A DNA stretch of 64,000 nucleotides, taken from contig JAGDZR010000015.1 of assembly GCA_049115695.1 (NCBI GenBank), positions 1-64,000 on the forward strand, given 5' to 3'. Position 1 is the stretch's first letter. Every line of letters begins with the position of its first letter. Source of the stretch: JAGDZR01 sp049115695. Its GTDB lineage: Bacteria; Bacteroidota; Bacteroidia; Cytophagales; Cyclobacteriaceae. The notes under the pieces are model-generated. The model saw nothing but the letters and a program-made list of their open reading frames with translations, searched no databases and was not told the DNA's origin. The translations under genes were made by a program, and so were the position numbers. This document shows, in pieces, positions 21,567-29,601 of this stretch.

Positions 21567-24311
21567 ATGTTGACAAACAACATTTCCAGGGATCGTATAT
21601 CCGCTTTGCAATACTACCAACAGGGACTGTCCCTGGATGACTATTATCGCAGTGACCAGGTCGACGCAGTTTACAAAGGTAAATTGGCTGAACGCCTGGG
21701 ATTGGCAGGGGCAGAAGTCTCAGATGATAATTTTTCAGCCTTACTCAGTGGTGTTGTTTCAGGTGAAAAGCTGCGGGTTCGGGACCTGGAGCAGGCTCGG
21801 GTGGGCTATGATTTTACGGCCAATTGCCAAAAGTCGATTTCACTGGTTTATTCGATTACCCATGACCCGGCCATCTTGGAGGCCCTTCAGCATGCCAATG
21901 CACAAATGATGGCTGAAATTGAGGCCTATTCACAATACCAGCAGAATACTGAAACGCAACGTGTCTATAAGTATTCCGGAGAGCTGGTATATAGCAGCTA
22001 CCTGCACCGGGCCACAAGGCCTAACCTTGTCAAGGACAGCAATGGTAAATCGGTGCTGGCGCCTGATCCACATTTGCATGTCCATAATTTTGTCAATGCC
22101 CATACCTGGAATGCTGACAAGCAACGCTACCAGGCTCTGGAATTGGGTGATGCGGTTTATCGACGGTTGCCCTACTTTGAAAAAGTCTTCCATGCCCACC
22201 TGGCCCATGGGCTGCAACAGGCCGGTTATCAGATCCAGCGTACTGAAAATGGATTTTATGAGCTGGCAGGGGTGAGCCGCTCTGTTTTAGAACGTTTTTC
22301 CAACCGTACCTTGGCTATTAATGATTTTGCCGATAAACACAAAATCACTGATCCGAAGGTCAAAGGTGAACTAGGTGCCAAGCTGCGCAATGCCAAAAGC
22401 AAGGCTTCCATAAAAGAAAAGGAGTTGTTTGATCATTGGCTCTCGAGGTTAAGTGCCGAAGAGCTTTCCGGCATTGAGCACCTGAAAGGAAAAGCTTTCG
22501 ATAGGCCCGAACCACTTTCTCTTGCTGCCTGTGTGGACAGGGCTGTTAGCCATCACCTGGAAAGGGAGGCTGCGGCACCTTATGAGCGTGTTGTCTCTAC
22601 GGCCCTGACCTACGGTTATGGCTCTTACTTGCCCGATGATGTGAAGAATGAGATCAGTTCACGAGAAGATATTCTCCATCATGAAATAGAAGGAATGGAG
22701 TACATAACTTCAGAAGAGATGCGGGTTGCCGAGGAGAAATTGATCGAGATGGCCAGCAGTGGAAAAGGCAAATTCCCAGCATTGAATGCGGAATATATTC
22801 CGAAACCGGAGTTTTTGAATCAGCAGCAAAAACACGCCATTAGTTCCATACTGAGCACCTCGGATCGGACAATTATTTTGCGTGGACTTGCTGGGACCGG
22901 GAAATCAACCTTGCTTAAATCGGTAGCTGATGGGGTTCAGCAGTCCGGCAAGTCCTTGTATGCGGCTTGTCCTTCCACACAGGCAGTAAAGGTATTGGAA
23001 GAAGATGGGTTTGAGGCTACTACAGTAGCGGCACTGCTGCATTCTCAAAAACTGCAGGAGCGATTGCGCAATCAGGTACTTGTCCTCGACGAAGCAGGTC
23101 AATGTCCTTTAAAGGACATGTCCAAAGTCCTGGCCCTGAGTGAAAAACTTGGCTTTCGTTGCGTGCTTTCCGGTGACACCCGTCAGCATGCTCCAGTGGG
23201 TCAGGATGCCCTGAAGATTTTGGAAACACAATCCAAAGTGCCCTTAGTAACGGTCAACAAGATTCAGCGGCAGAAGCCTGAGGTGTTCAAGGCGGCAGTT
23301 CAGAAAATGGCCACTGGACGCACCTTAGAGGGATTGAATGACCTTGAAAAGAGAATGGATGCCATCAGGGAAATTCCCGACCATGAGGAGCGCATCAACA
23401 AATTGGCCGATGATTATATTGACTCTGTTTCCAAAGGACGCTCTGGGATCATTATCTCACCTATGAATTTCGAGGGGGCACAGATCAATGAAATAGTGCG
23501 TGGCAAGCTGAAGGAAAAAGGAGTGGTCAAGGGAAAAGACCGGGAGGTGGATCAACTGCATGGCCTGTCCTATACCGACAGTCAAAAGCGAGACCTGGTC
23601 AATTACTCTGAGAACATGGTGCTCAGGTTTTCGAAGAACCAGAAAGGTTTTCGGGCAGGGTCACATTGGCAGGTGCTTCCTGTCAAAAATCACAAGGAGG
23701 TCTCCTTACAGGATTTGAAAACAGGCAAAGTATCCCAATTGCCTGTTTCAAGTGCGCAGCATTTTGAGGTCTATCAAAAGGCCAAAGCACCCTTGGCACA
23801 GGGAGACTTGATCCGACTAACCCAAAATGTCCGGGTTGAAGGGAAAAAACTCAATAACGGTAATACCTATACGGTTCAAAAGTTGAGTAAAAAGGGAATT
23901 ACCCTGGATAATGGCAAGACCATTCCCAATGATGTCTATCACTGGAAGCATGGCCATGTTTTCACAAGCCATAGTGCTCAATCTAAGACCAAAAATGATG
24001 TTTTCATCTCAATGTCGGACAGGTCATTTGCTGCGGTCAATGAGCAGTCCCTATATGTGGCAGCCTCCAGAGGGCAATACAATGCCACCATCTATACTTC
24101 ATCGAAAGACGATTTGAAACGATATGTGGCCAGGAGTGGTGTGCGTGTTTCTGCCCGAGAGGTGGCAGAAGGCCATGAGCAACGGGTATTGCAACAAAAA
24201 AGACAGGCACACCATCGTGTTTTAACAGAAAAACAAAGAGAACATGGACGAATTCAAGAACAGCAGAAAACCGCTTCGAGGAGCATTTCCAAGGAGTTTA
24301 CAAGACAATAA
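21567..24311 (+). CDS. MOBF-family conjugative relaxase-helicase (TrwC/TraI-like)
   Basis: The 914-residue protein has an N-terminal relaxase domain (about 1-320). Tyrosine pairs Y16-Y17 and Y26-Y27 are spaced as in TrwC, an Asp lies in V-G-Y-D-F-T, and the metal triad is H169-L-H171-V-H173. A superfamily-1 helicase region (about 410-850) has Walker A G440-LAGT-G-K446-S and Walker B VLDEA (D508-E509). It would nick the element at oriT, stay bound to the 5' end and unwind the strand. It is followed by small genes and a coupling protein gene; no VirB-type channel genes are present in the window. G+C content is clearly above the backbone (52% in the line at 21661). The ribosome site is AAAAGGCA. 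Confidence 0.93.
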   Translation: MLTNNISRDRISALQYYQQGLSLDDYYRSDQVDAVYKGKLAERLGLAGAEVSDDNFSALLSGVVSGEKLRVRDLEQARVGYDFTANCQKSISLVYSITHDPAILEALQHANAQMMAEIEAYSQYQQNTETQRVYKYSGELVYSSYLHRATRPNLVKDSNGKSVLAPDPHLHVHNFVNAHTWNADKQRYQALELGDAVYRRLPYFEKVFHAHLAHGLQQAGYQIQRTENGFYELAGVSRSVLERFSNRTLAINDFADKHKITDPKVKGELGAKLRNAKSKASIKEKELFDHWLSRLSAEELSGIEHLKGKAFDRPEPLSLAACVDRAVSHHLEREAAAPYERVVSTALTYGYGSYLPDDVKNEISSREDILHHEIEGMEYITSEEMRVAEEKLIEMASSGKGKFPALNAEYIPKPEFLNQQQKHAISSILSTSDRTIILRGLAGTGKSTLLKSVADGVQQSGKSLYAACPSTQAVKVLEEDGFEATTVAALLHSQKLQERLRNQVLVLDEAGQCPLKDMSKVLALSEKLGFRCVLSGDTRQHAPVGQDALKILETQSKVPLVTVNKIQRQKPEVFKAAVQKMATGRTLEGLNDLEKRMDAIREIPDHEERINKLADDYIDSVSKGRSGIIISPMNFEGAQINEIVRGKLKEKGVVKGKDREVDQLHGLSYTDSQKRDLVNYSENMVLRFSKNQKGFRAGSHWQVLPVKNHKEVSLQDLKTGKVSQLPVSSAQHFEVYQKAKAPLAQGDLIRLTQNVRVEGKKLNNGNTYTVQKLSKKGITLDNGKTIPNDVYHWKHGHVFTSHSAQSKTKNDVFISMSDRSFAAVNEQSLYVAASRGQYNATIYTSSKDDLKRYVARSGVRVSAREVAEGHEQRVLQQKRQAHHRVLTEKQREHGRIQEQQKTASRSISKEFTRQ

Positions 24312-24684
24312 GGAGGAGCGTTCTGCCCCTTCAAATGTCTATGCAAACCCAAGGCAATTCTATGCGATTGCCTCAGAGAACGAGCTTGTCAAACGCTTTA
24401 AGCTCTTCCTTCGTTCGGGAAGGACTTATTCAGTTCCCTACTCCTTGTTGCCTGTTTTTATCCTGTTAGAAGGTAAAAAGCTGGTCATTAAAACTTATGG
24501 CATCCACATCGCCATCGAAGGGCGGAACCTGGCTGTGCTCGAAGAATATTTATCGGATGAATTGCTGCTATGGGTCAAGGAATCGCCCGGTGGCAAGGAC
24601 GATGGCAAATCACATGTCTTTGTCTCGGACATTTATATCCAGGGCAAAGCCATCAAACATACTGAGGACACTGAAAATGACTGA
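24244..24684 (+). CDS. Hypothetical protein overlapping the relaxase gene
   Basis: The 146-residue protein overlaps the last 68 bp of the relaxase gene in another frame. The region from about residue 37 (FYAIASENELVKRFKLFLRS) to 110 is a compact alpha/beta stretch with alternating hydrophobic strands (VFILLEGKKLVIKTYGIHIA). I do not recognise it. No other good Met start exists before the conserved-looking part, so the overlap is probably real and indicates translational coupling. It is followed after 2 bp by the gene at 24687. An accessory role in mobilization is inferred from position. Confidence 0.6.
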   Translation: MDEFKNSRKPLRGAFPRSLQDNKEERSAPSNVYANPRQFYAIASENELVKRFKLFLRSGRTYSVPYSLLPVFILLEGKKLVIKTYGIHIAIEGRNLAVLEEYLSDELLLWVKESPGGKDDGKSHVFVSDIYIQGKAIKHTEDTEND

Positions 24685-24686
24685 TT

Positions 24687-25181
24687 ATGAAAGATTCAAA
24701 GGATACGAAAAAGGATATAGGTGGTCAAAAGGAGGATCATTTAGCGCCTACAAAAATCGAGGAGCATAAGCCTGTCAAAGGCTCTGAGAAAAGCAGCGGG
24801 CTTTCGCATGCTGAATTGGAAAACCAGTTCGAGTTGCACAAACGAATTGGACACCTCATGGAAGGGCAACATGTTGTGCAGGACATCAAAGCCCGCTATC
24901 AAAGTGAAGTTGTCAAAATTGATGCGCTTAGAACAAAAGAAGACATCAACTATTCTATGGGTGTCAGAAGCGATTTGCCCCATGCACCCCATGAGGCGAT
25001 CAGGTATTCCCGTGGAATGGCCGATCAGGGTAAAAGGGATGAAGTGAATAAAGAATTGGATGACAGTTACAGTGCTGGAAATAACCTAAGCAAGGAATTT
25101 GAAGCGCAGCAGTCCACTCCTAAAACAGTTAAAACTGATTTTCAGAAAGCCAGGGACAAAGGTAACGATAGGGAAATGTAG
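24687..25181 (+). CDS. Hydrophilic hypothetical protein
   Basis: The 164-residue protein is very hydrophilic, rich in Lys, Glu, Asp and Ser, and probably partly disordered, with a helical part around residues 40-80. There is no recognised motif. It starts 2 bp after the preceding stop, so it belongs to the relaxase operon. Relaxosome accessory proteins are often small and charged, but nothing more specific supports that here. Confidence 0.55.
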   Translation: MKDSKDTKKDIGGQKEDHLAPTKIEEHKPVKGSEKSSGLSHAELENQFELHKRIGHLMEGQHVVQDIKARYQSEVVKIDALRTKEDINYSMGVRSDLPHAPHEAIRYSRGMADQGKRDEVNKELDDSYSAGNNLSKEFEAQQSTPKTVKTDFQKARDKGNDREM

Positions 25182-25268
25182 CTGGCTAGTTGGATGCGGT
25201 GCTCAGTGAAATAACTGAGAAATAAATACGAAACGATAGGAAATTAAAAAACATAAACAAATAAGATC

Positions 25269-25538
25269 ATGAATGTAATCCATATGGAAGAAGAAGCCTT
25301 TTTCGAGTTGATCGAAAAAGTAGTGGAGCGCATTGCAACTAAATACAATGCGCCACCAGATAAGTGGATCGATGGGGGAGAGGCCATGCAAAAGCTTGGT
25401 ATCAAATCGCCCACGACCCTGCAGAAATACCGCGATGAAGGACGGATAAGGTTTACCCAACCCGATAAGAAGATCATCCTTTACGACCGCTACTCCATCG
25501 ATGAGTTTTTAGAAGACAATGCCAAAGAAACTTTTTAA
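25269..25538 (+). CDS. Helix-turn-helix (excisionase/MerR-like) protein
   Basis: The 89-residue protein carries a winged-helix module of the HTH_17 type common in Bacteroidota mobile elements: W-I-D-G-G-E-A-M-Q-K-L, then SPTTLQKYRDEGRIRF, then YDRYSIDEFL. Such proteins act as excisionases or local regulators. It sits 87 bp downstream of the gene at 24687 and 3 bp before the gene at 25542, between the relaxase and the coupling protein genes. A similar W-I-D-x-x-E-x-M signature is in the gene at 58868 on the second element. Its target is unknown. Confidence 0.75.
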   Translation: MNVIHMEEEAFFELIEKVVERIATKYNAPPDKWIDGGEAMQKLGIKSPTTLQKYRDEGRIRFTQPDKKIILYDRYSIDEFLEDNAKETF

Positions 25539-25541
25539 GCC

Positions 25542-25820
25542 ATGGGAAAAATGAAAGTTTCAATCGAATATAAAAAGGCATTCAACCAGGCAGACATGAT
25601 CTGCAGGTTCATGCCCCAGGAACTGGAAAAGCTCGGATCCCTGGAGAATGTATCGCCGGAATACAGGCGGGGTTTTGAGGATAGGATCAAACAGCATCAG
25701 ATGGAGAAGGATGTAACCAAGGATTTCTCAGTAGAAGAACTCAAAGAGAAATACGGAAAAGACCTGGAGGGCTTAGCCAAAGACCAGGACAAAGACAAAG
25801 GATTAGAACATGACATGTAA
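25542..25820 (+). CDS. Small hypothetical protein of the mobilization operon
   Basis: A 92-residue soluble protein with charged, helical composition (DRIKQHQMEKDVTKDFSVEE in the middle). No recognised domain. It starts 3 bp after the HTH gene and is followed after 11 bp by a membrane protein gene, so it is co-transcribed towards the coupling ATPase. The internal M-K-V-S start four residues in is an alternative. Confidence 0.55.
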   Translation: MGKMKVSIEYKKAFNQADMICRFMPQELEKLGSLENVSPEYRRGFEDRIKQHQMEKDVTKDFSVEELKEKYGKDLEGLAKDQDKDKGLEHDM

Positions 25821-25831
25821 ACTATAAAGTT

Positions 25832-26428
25832 ATGGATGTAATTCAATGGATTTTATACGCTTCAGGGTTGTTGACTGTGACAGCCATCAACATGGTACTT
25901 ATGTCTTATTTCATATCTAAACATAAAAGGCAGTGGCAAAATAGCAGTAGGCAAATCGCTGATGTTGAAGCCCACCTGCACAAAAAAACCTTGCTACTTC
26001 AGGACTATACACCCTTGATAGCGCTGGCTAAAAACAGGGCGGCCTTTTTGTACGACTTGTGTATTTCGGCCCAAAAGTATGCGGCCAATGATGATCAAAG
26101 AAGTGATCGTGACGCTAAGAAAATGCTTGAAGCAAAGAACGGTGAAGAATATAGCGATGATGATAGCATTGTTGCCTTTTACCATTACCAACTAGAAGAC
26201 AGGTCATTTGGTAATTATTTGTCTCTAAATGAACATACAAAATGGGTAATTGGCTTTCGCAATGGGCTTGGAGCAGCTGATGCATTGGCAATAATTCAAT
26301 TCCTAAGGAAAAAATTAAAACCCGACAACTCGGTGTCTATACACATTGAACAGGCCGAAAGCATGCTTCTGGTGGGTCTAAGCTATTATGAATATGTCTT
26401 TGAAGAAAAAAATAGTATCGATTATTAA
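25832..26428 (+). CDS. Membrane-anchored hypothetical protein upstream of the coupling ATPase
   Basis: The 198-residue protein has one N-terminal transmembrane helix (about residues 5-29, WILYASGLLTVTAINMVLMS) followed by a cytoplasmic-type domain of about 165 residues. It is not recognised. The coupling ATPase encoded 18 bp downstream lacks the membrane anchor that TraD/VirD4 proteins usually have. This protein could therefore supply the membrane link, which is inference from context. Confidence 0.6.
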   Translation: MDVIQWILYASGLLTVTAINMVLMSYFISKHKRQWQNSSRQIADVEAHLHKKTLLLQDYTPLIALAKNRAAFLYDLCISAQKYAANDDQRSDRDAKKMLEAKNGEEYSDDDSIVAFYHYQLEDRSFGNYLSLNEHTKWVIGFRNGLGAADALAIIQFLRKKLKPDNSVSIHIEQAESMLLVGLSYYEYVFEEKNSIDY

Positions 26429-26446
26429 ACATTAAAATTTTAGAAA

Positions 26447-27991
26447 ATGGGATTATTTGGAAAAAACAATTTAGATAACAGTCAAGAACAACTCCTCGAC
26501 CAGGTGCTCTATAAAGTGCCAGGCACAGATACGGCCATTACCTGGGCGGATGCTATTGAGGGAACCCTTATAACCGGGGCTACAGGTAGTGGAAAGTCTT
26601 CTGGTCCGGGAAAATATGTAGCAAAAGCCATGCTTAAAAGTGGTTTTGGTTTCTGCATCCTATGTGCCAAACCTGATGAAGCCAAACGGTGGATACAGTA
26701 TGCCAAAGACGCAGGAAGGGAAAAGGACGTTGTGCTTTTTAATAAGAGCTCAGCCCTTGAATTTAATTTTTTGCGCTATGAGCTAGAACGTAGTGGGGAA
26801 GGGGCAGGTGAAATCCTTAGCGTGGTCAATGCCCTGATGAACCTTAACGAACAAAACCGAATTCACTTGTCGGGAGGTGATGGCAAGGAAGAGCCCTTTT
26901 GGAACAATTCCTTAAGAAGGATCAACAGCCGTGAGATTTCATTGCTCCTGTTGGCCGGAGAAGAAGTGAGTGTCGCCAACATGAGAAAACTGGTGGCTGG
27001 ACGATTCACCGAAGACGAGCCTAAATATTACCATCACTTAAAAAATCTGATTACAACCAAAGATGACATTGACCCACTCAAGCGGCAACAGGCGAAGCAG
27101 GACTTAGACAAGTGGATACAATCCAGTTACTTCCTCACCTTGATTGAGCGGGTGAACAATAAAGAGTTCGAATCTGAAGATAAACAGGAAGAGGCAGACA
27201 TTGTGCTCAATTATTGGGTCAATGAATTTCCACGCATACCGGATAAAACATCGAGCACTATAACAGAAAGCTTTATGGGTGTTGTGGAGCCTTTCATGTC
27301 CCAGGGGATATTAAAGAAGCAATTTTCGAAAGGACTTAGTCCTGAATTGTTACCTGAAAGTATTATTGAGCAAAACAAGATCGTAATCGTTGATTTTCCT
27401 ATCAAAGAATTTGGCTTGTCTGCAATATTTGCAGCCACCATCTATAAATGCTCTTTCCAGGCAGCCATGGAAAGGAGAAAAATTGAAAAGGAAGCCAATC
27501 CAAAACCTGTGGGGCTGTTTATTGATGAATTTCAATCGTATTGTTCACCAATAAGTGACGCTCTTTTTCAAGCCACAGCTCGTAGCTCCTGGGTAGCATC
27601 AGTTTACCTGACACAAAATATTAATAACCTCTATTTTGTGATGGGGCATAATCAGCCCCAGGCCAGGGCAAAGAGTTTGTTAGGCAATTTGAACCTGAAA
27701 TACTTTGGAAGCAACGCATGCATAGATACCAACAAGTGGGCCAGTGAGATGATAGGTCAACACTTGGTAGATTTTGAAAATTTGAGTATTTCCAAAAGTA
27801 TGGAATTGAGTAAGTCCAAAAACCAGCGGATGTTGCACCGCATCACTCCAGATCATTTTACCACCTTAAGAACGGGTAGAAAGACGAATAAATACTTGGT
27901 GGATACAGTAGCTTTTAAGCCTGGGAAGACCTGGGGGAGGAATGGGGGGAATTTTGCTTTAGTGACTTTTGATCAAAAGGAAGATAAATAA
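26447..27991 (+). CDS. Type IV coupling protein-like ATPase (TraD/VirD4 type, no TM anchor)
   Basis: The 514-residue protein has an RecA-like ATPase core: Walker A G44-ATGSG-K50-S-S in LITGATGSGKSSGPG, and Walker B G-L-F-I-D-E-F-Q-S in the second half, followed by an STARTQ-like Q-N-I-N-N-L region. This fits TraD/VirD4/TraG coupling proteins that pump relaxase-bound DNA to the secretion channel. It starts directly with the nucleotide-binding domain and lacks the N-terminal membrane helices of TraD. It closes the mobilization operon that begins with the MOBF relaxase. A terminator follows at 28191. Confidence 0.85.
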   Translation: MGLFGKNNLDNSQEQLLDQVLYKVPGTDTAITWADAIEGTLITGATGSGKSSGPGKYVAKAMLKSGFGFCILCAKPDEAKRWIQYAKDAGREKDVVLFNKSSALEFNFLRYELERSGEGAGEILSVVNALMNLNEQNRIHLSGGDGKEEPFWNNSLRRINSREISLLLLAGEEVSVANMRKLVAGRFTEDEPKYYHHLKNLITTKDDIDPLKRQQAKQDLDKWIQSSYFLTLIERVNNKEFESEDKQEEADIVLNYWVNEFPRIPDKTSSTITESFMGVVEPFMSQGILKKQFSKGLSPELLPESIIEQNKIVIVDFPIKEFGLSAIFAATIYKCSFQAAMERRKIEKEANPKPVGLFIDEFQSYCSPISDALFQATARSSWVASVYLTQNINNLYFVMGHNQPQARAKSLLGNLNLKYFGSNACIDTNKWASEMIGQHLVDFENLSISKSMELSKSKNQRMLHRITPDHFTTLRTGRKTNKYLVDTVAFKPGKTWGRNGGNFALVTFDQKEDK

Positions 27992-28190
27992 TTGTCAAAT
28001 CCCCACTACATCTGTTTTGCTTTGGAGTAATAGTAAACATATGTTTTTCTCTTCCTTTGGTATTTTTTTGAATAGAGCAATATTGTGGGATATGGAATAA
28101 AAAAGAACAGTATCAGTGGCAATTCTTGAATCCATCGGTATTATTCACATGATAGATACACTCAAAGCGAGGTAGCGAATTATTCTAGTT

Positions 28191-28227
28191 AAAAAACCTT
28201 CCAAAAAATGACTTGGGAAGGGTTTTT
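28191..28227. terminator. Bidirectional terminator between convergent genes
   Basis: Stem aaaaaaccttcc (28191-28202) with ggaagggttttt (28216-28227), with one unpaired G, A-rich on the left and T-rich on the right. It lies between the coupling ATPase gene (plus) and the T9SS protein gene (minus), and works for both directions. It may mark the border between element and host DNA. Confidence 0.65.
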
Positions 28228-28246
28228 ATTGTATTAGACCTAGTAA

Positions 28247-29551
28247 CTACTCCTTTATAATCTGTTTTATTTCTATTTCACCTTCGTAGATAATGTGAAG
28301 AAAGTATACGCCCTTGTCCAAATAGGAAATATCGATCTCAGTGTCTTCACCTTCAATTATTTCATCTTTGAGAACTTGTTCCTGCAGGTTATTATACATT
28401 ATCAACTGGTAGAGTGCGGGTGCTGACTCTAGCATTTGCTCATCAGACACCAAGATGCCTAAGATATTTTCTTCTACTGTTGAGCCATCTTCATCGGTTT
28501 CCTCAAGAAAGCTGAAATTCAAACTATTGGAAGTAGGGTTAGGGCTGACTGTCAATGGAAGTGGACCACCTCCGGATTTCACAACATACGTAGAAGAGAT
28601 TGTGGTAAGGTTGCAGCCATTCTTTGCCTGAGTGTAAATGTATCCAGAGGTCCCAATCAAAAATTTAAATGAAGCGCTTGTGCCTGTAACGCCAGAGTTT
28701 GGTAAATTGTGTTTACAGGATACATATTCAGGATAAACGCCAATCCCTTGAGACCCCCACCATTCGTAAGTGTTATCGGCATAGCCGGGTGTAGAAGTGG
28801 AAATAGAAATGTCATAACAACCAAAAGTTTTATAATGGGGACCATCTATAATGGGTGCTGCTGGTTCTCCAACCCACATTTTTGTGGTTGTTTCCATTGG
28901 CCAAGGCCAAGCTGGTTCCGTGCGAACGATAAGGTCATGTTCACCATTGGCTACACTAACTGGTGCAGTTATGTCTACTGTTTTGGATATCGTCCTTATA
29001 CCTCCTGGTATAATATCGAATGGATCTAATGTGCTTGTTACTGACCAACCCGTTGGTACTATATAGTCGTATTTGTGATGGTAAAAGCATTCTGCTTCAG
29101 AATTGTCAATTCCCGGAATAGTAACGGTTTTAGTTTCTCCTCCTGTGCAAAATAATGCCCCGCTAGCAACACCAGGAGGAAATACCCTTACATTTACGTT
29201 CATGTATTCCGTGGTGATTGGACAAAATGGATCTCCATTCGGAGTATATATTACCCTTATTTGATTGTTCCCCGTATAGTTCCATGTATAACTCATAGAA
29301 CTGGATGCCGCTCCATTTGGGTCGCAGTTGATTATACTTACAACATTCCATTGCCCATTTTCGTAAAATGACCACCCGAACGAACCTCCTCTGTCACCAA
29401 GTATCCAGCTTGCTGAAGCCACATAAGTAACTTGGTCACCAGGGCAAACCGTTGTTGGCCCGGACACAGTAACCGTTGTAGCACTTGTAATTTGAGTAAA
29501 GAACAACACATATAAAATCGTAATCGAAAGAATTCTAATTTGATTATTCAT
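28247..29551 (-). CDS. Secreted protein with PKD-like region and T9SS type A sorting domain
   Basis: The 434-residue protein has a Sec signal peptide (about 1-24), a PKD/Ig-like domain opening with VTVSGPTTVCPGDQVTY, a middle beta-rich part, and a T9SS C-terminal domain from about residue 340 (SPNPTSNSLNFSF, then DIDI-like S-Y-L-D-K-G-V-Y-F-L-H-I). It is exported by the type IX system and attached to the surface or released. Residues about 240-340 are nearly the same as the corresponding part of the PI-PLC-like protein encoded at 31502, so the two are related by module duplication. Ligand unknown. Confidence 0.82.
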   Translation of the reverse strand: MNNQIRILSITILYVLFFTQITSATTVTVSGPTTVCPGDQVTYVASASWILGDRGGSFGWSFYENGQWNVVSIINCDPNGAASSSMSYTWNYTGNNQIRVIYTPNGDPFCPITTEYMNVNVRVFPPGVASGALFCTGGETKTVTIPGIDNSEAECFYHHKYDYIVPTGWSVTSTLDPFDIIPGGIRTISKTVDITAPVSVANGEHDLIVRTEPAWPWPMETTTKMWVGEPAAPIIDGPHYKTFGCYDISISTSTPGYADNTYEWWGSQGIGVYPEYVSCKHNLPNSGVTGTSASFKFLIGTSGYIYTQAKNGCNLTTISSTYVVKSGGGPLPLTVSPNPTSNSLNFSFLEETDEDGSTVEENILGILVSDEQMLESAPALYQLIMYNNLQEQVLKDEIIEGEDTEIDISYLDKGVYFLHIIYEGEIEIKQIIKE

Positions 29552-29601
29552 AACTATAGAATTTTGGTTTAAAACTTATTAAATGCGAATCATTTGCTTT
29601 C

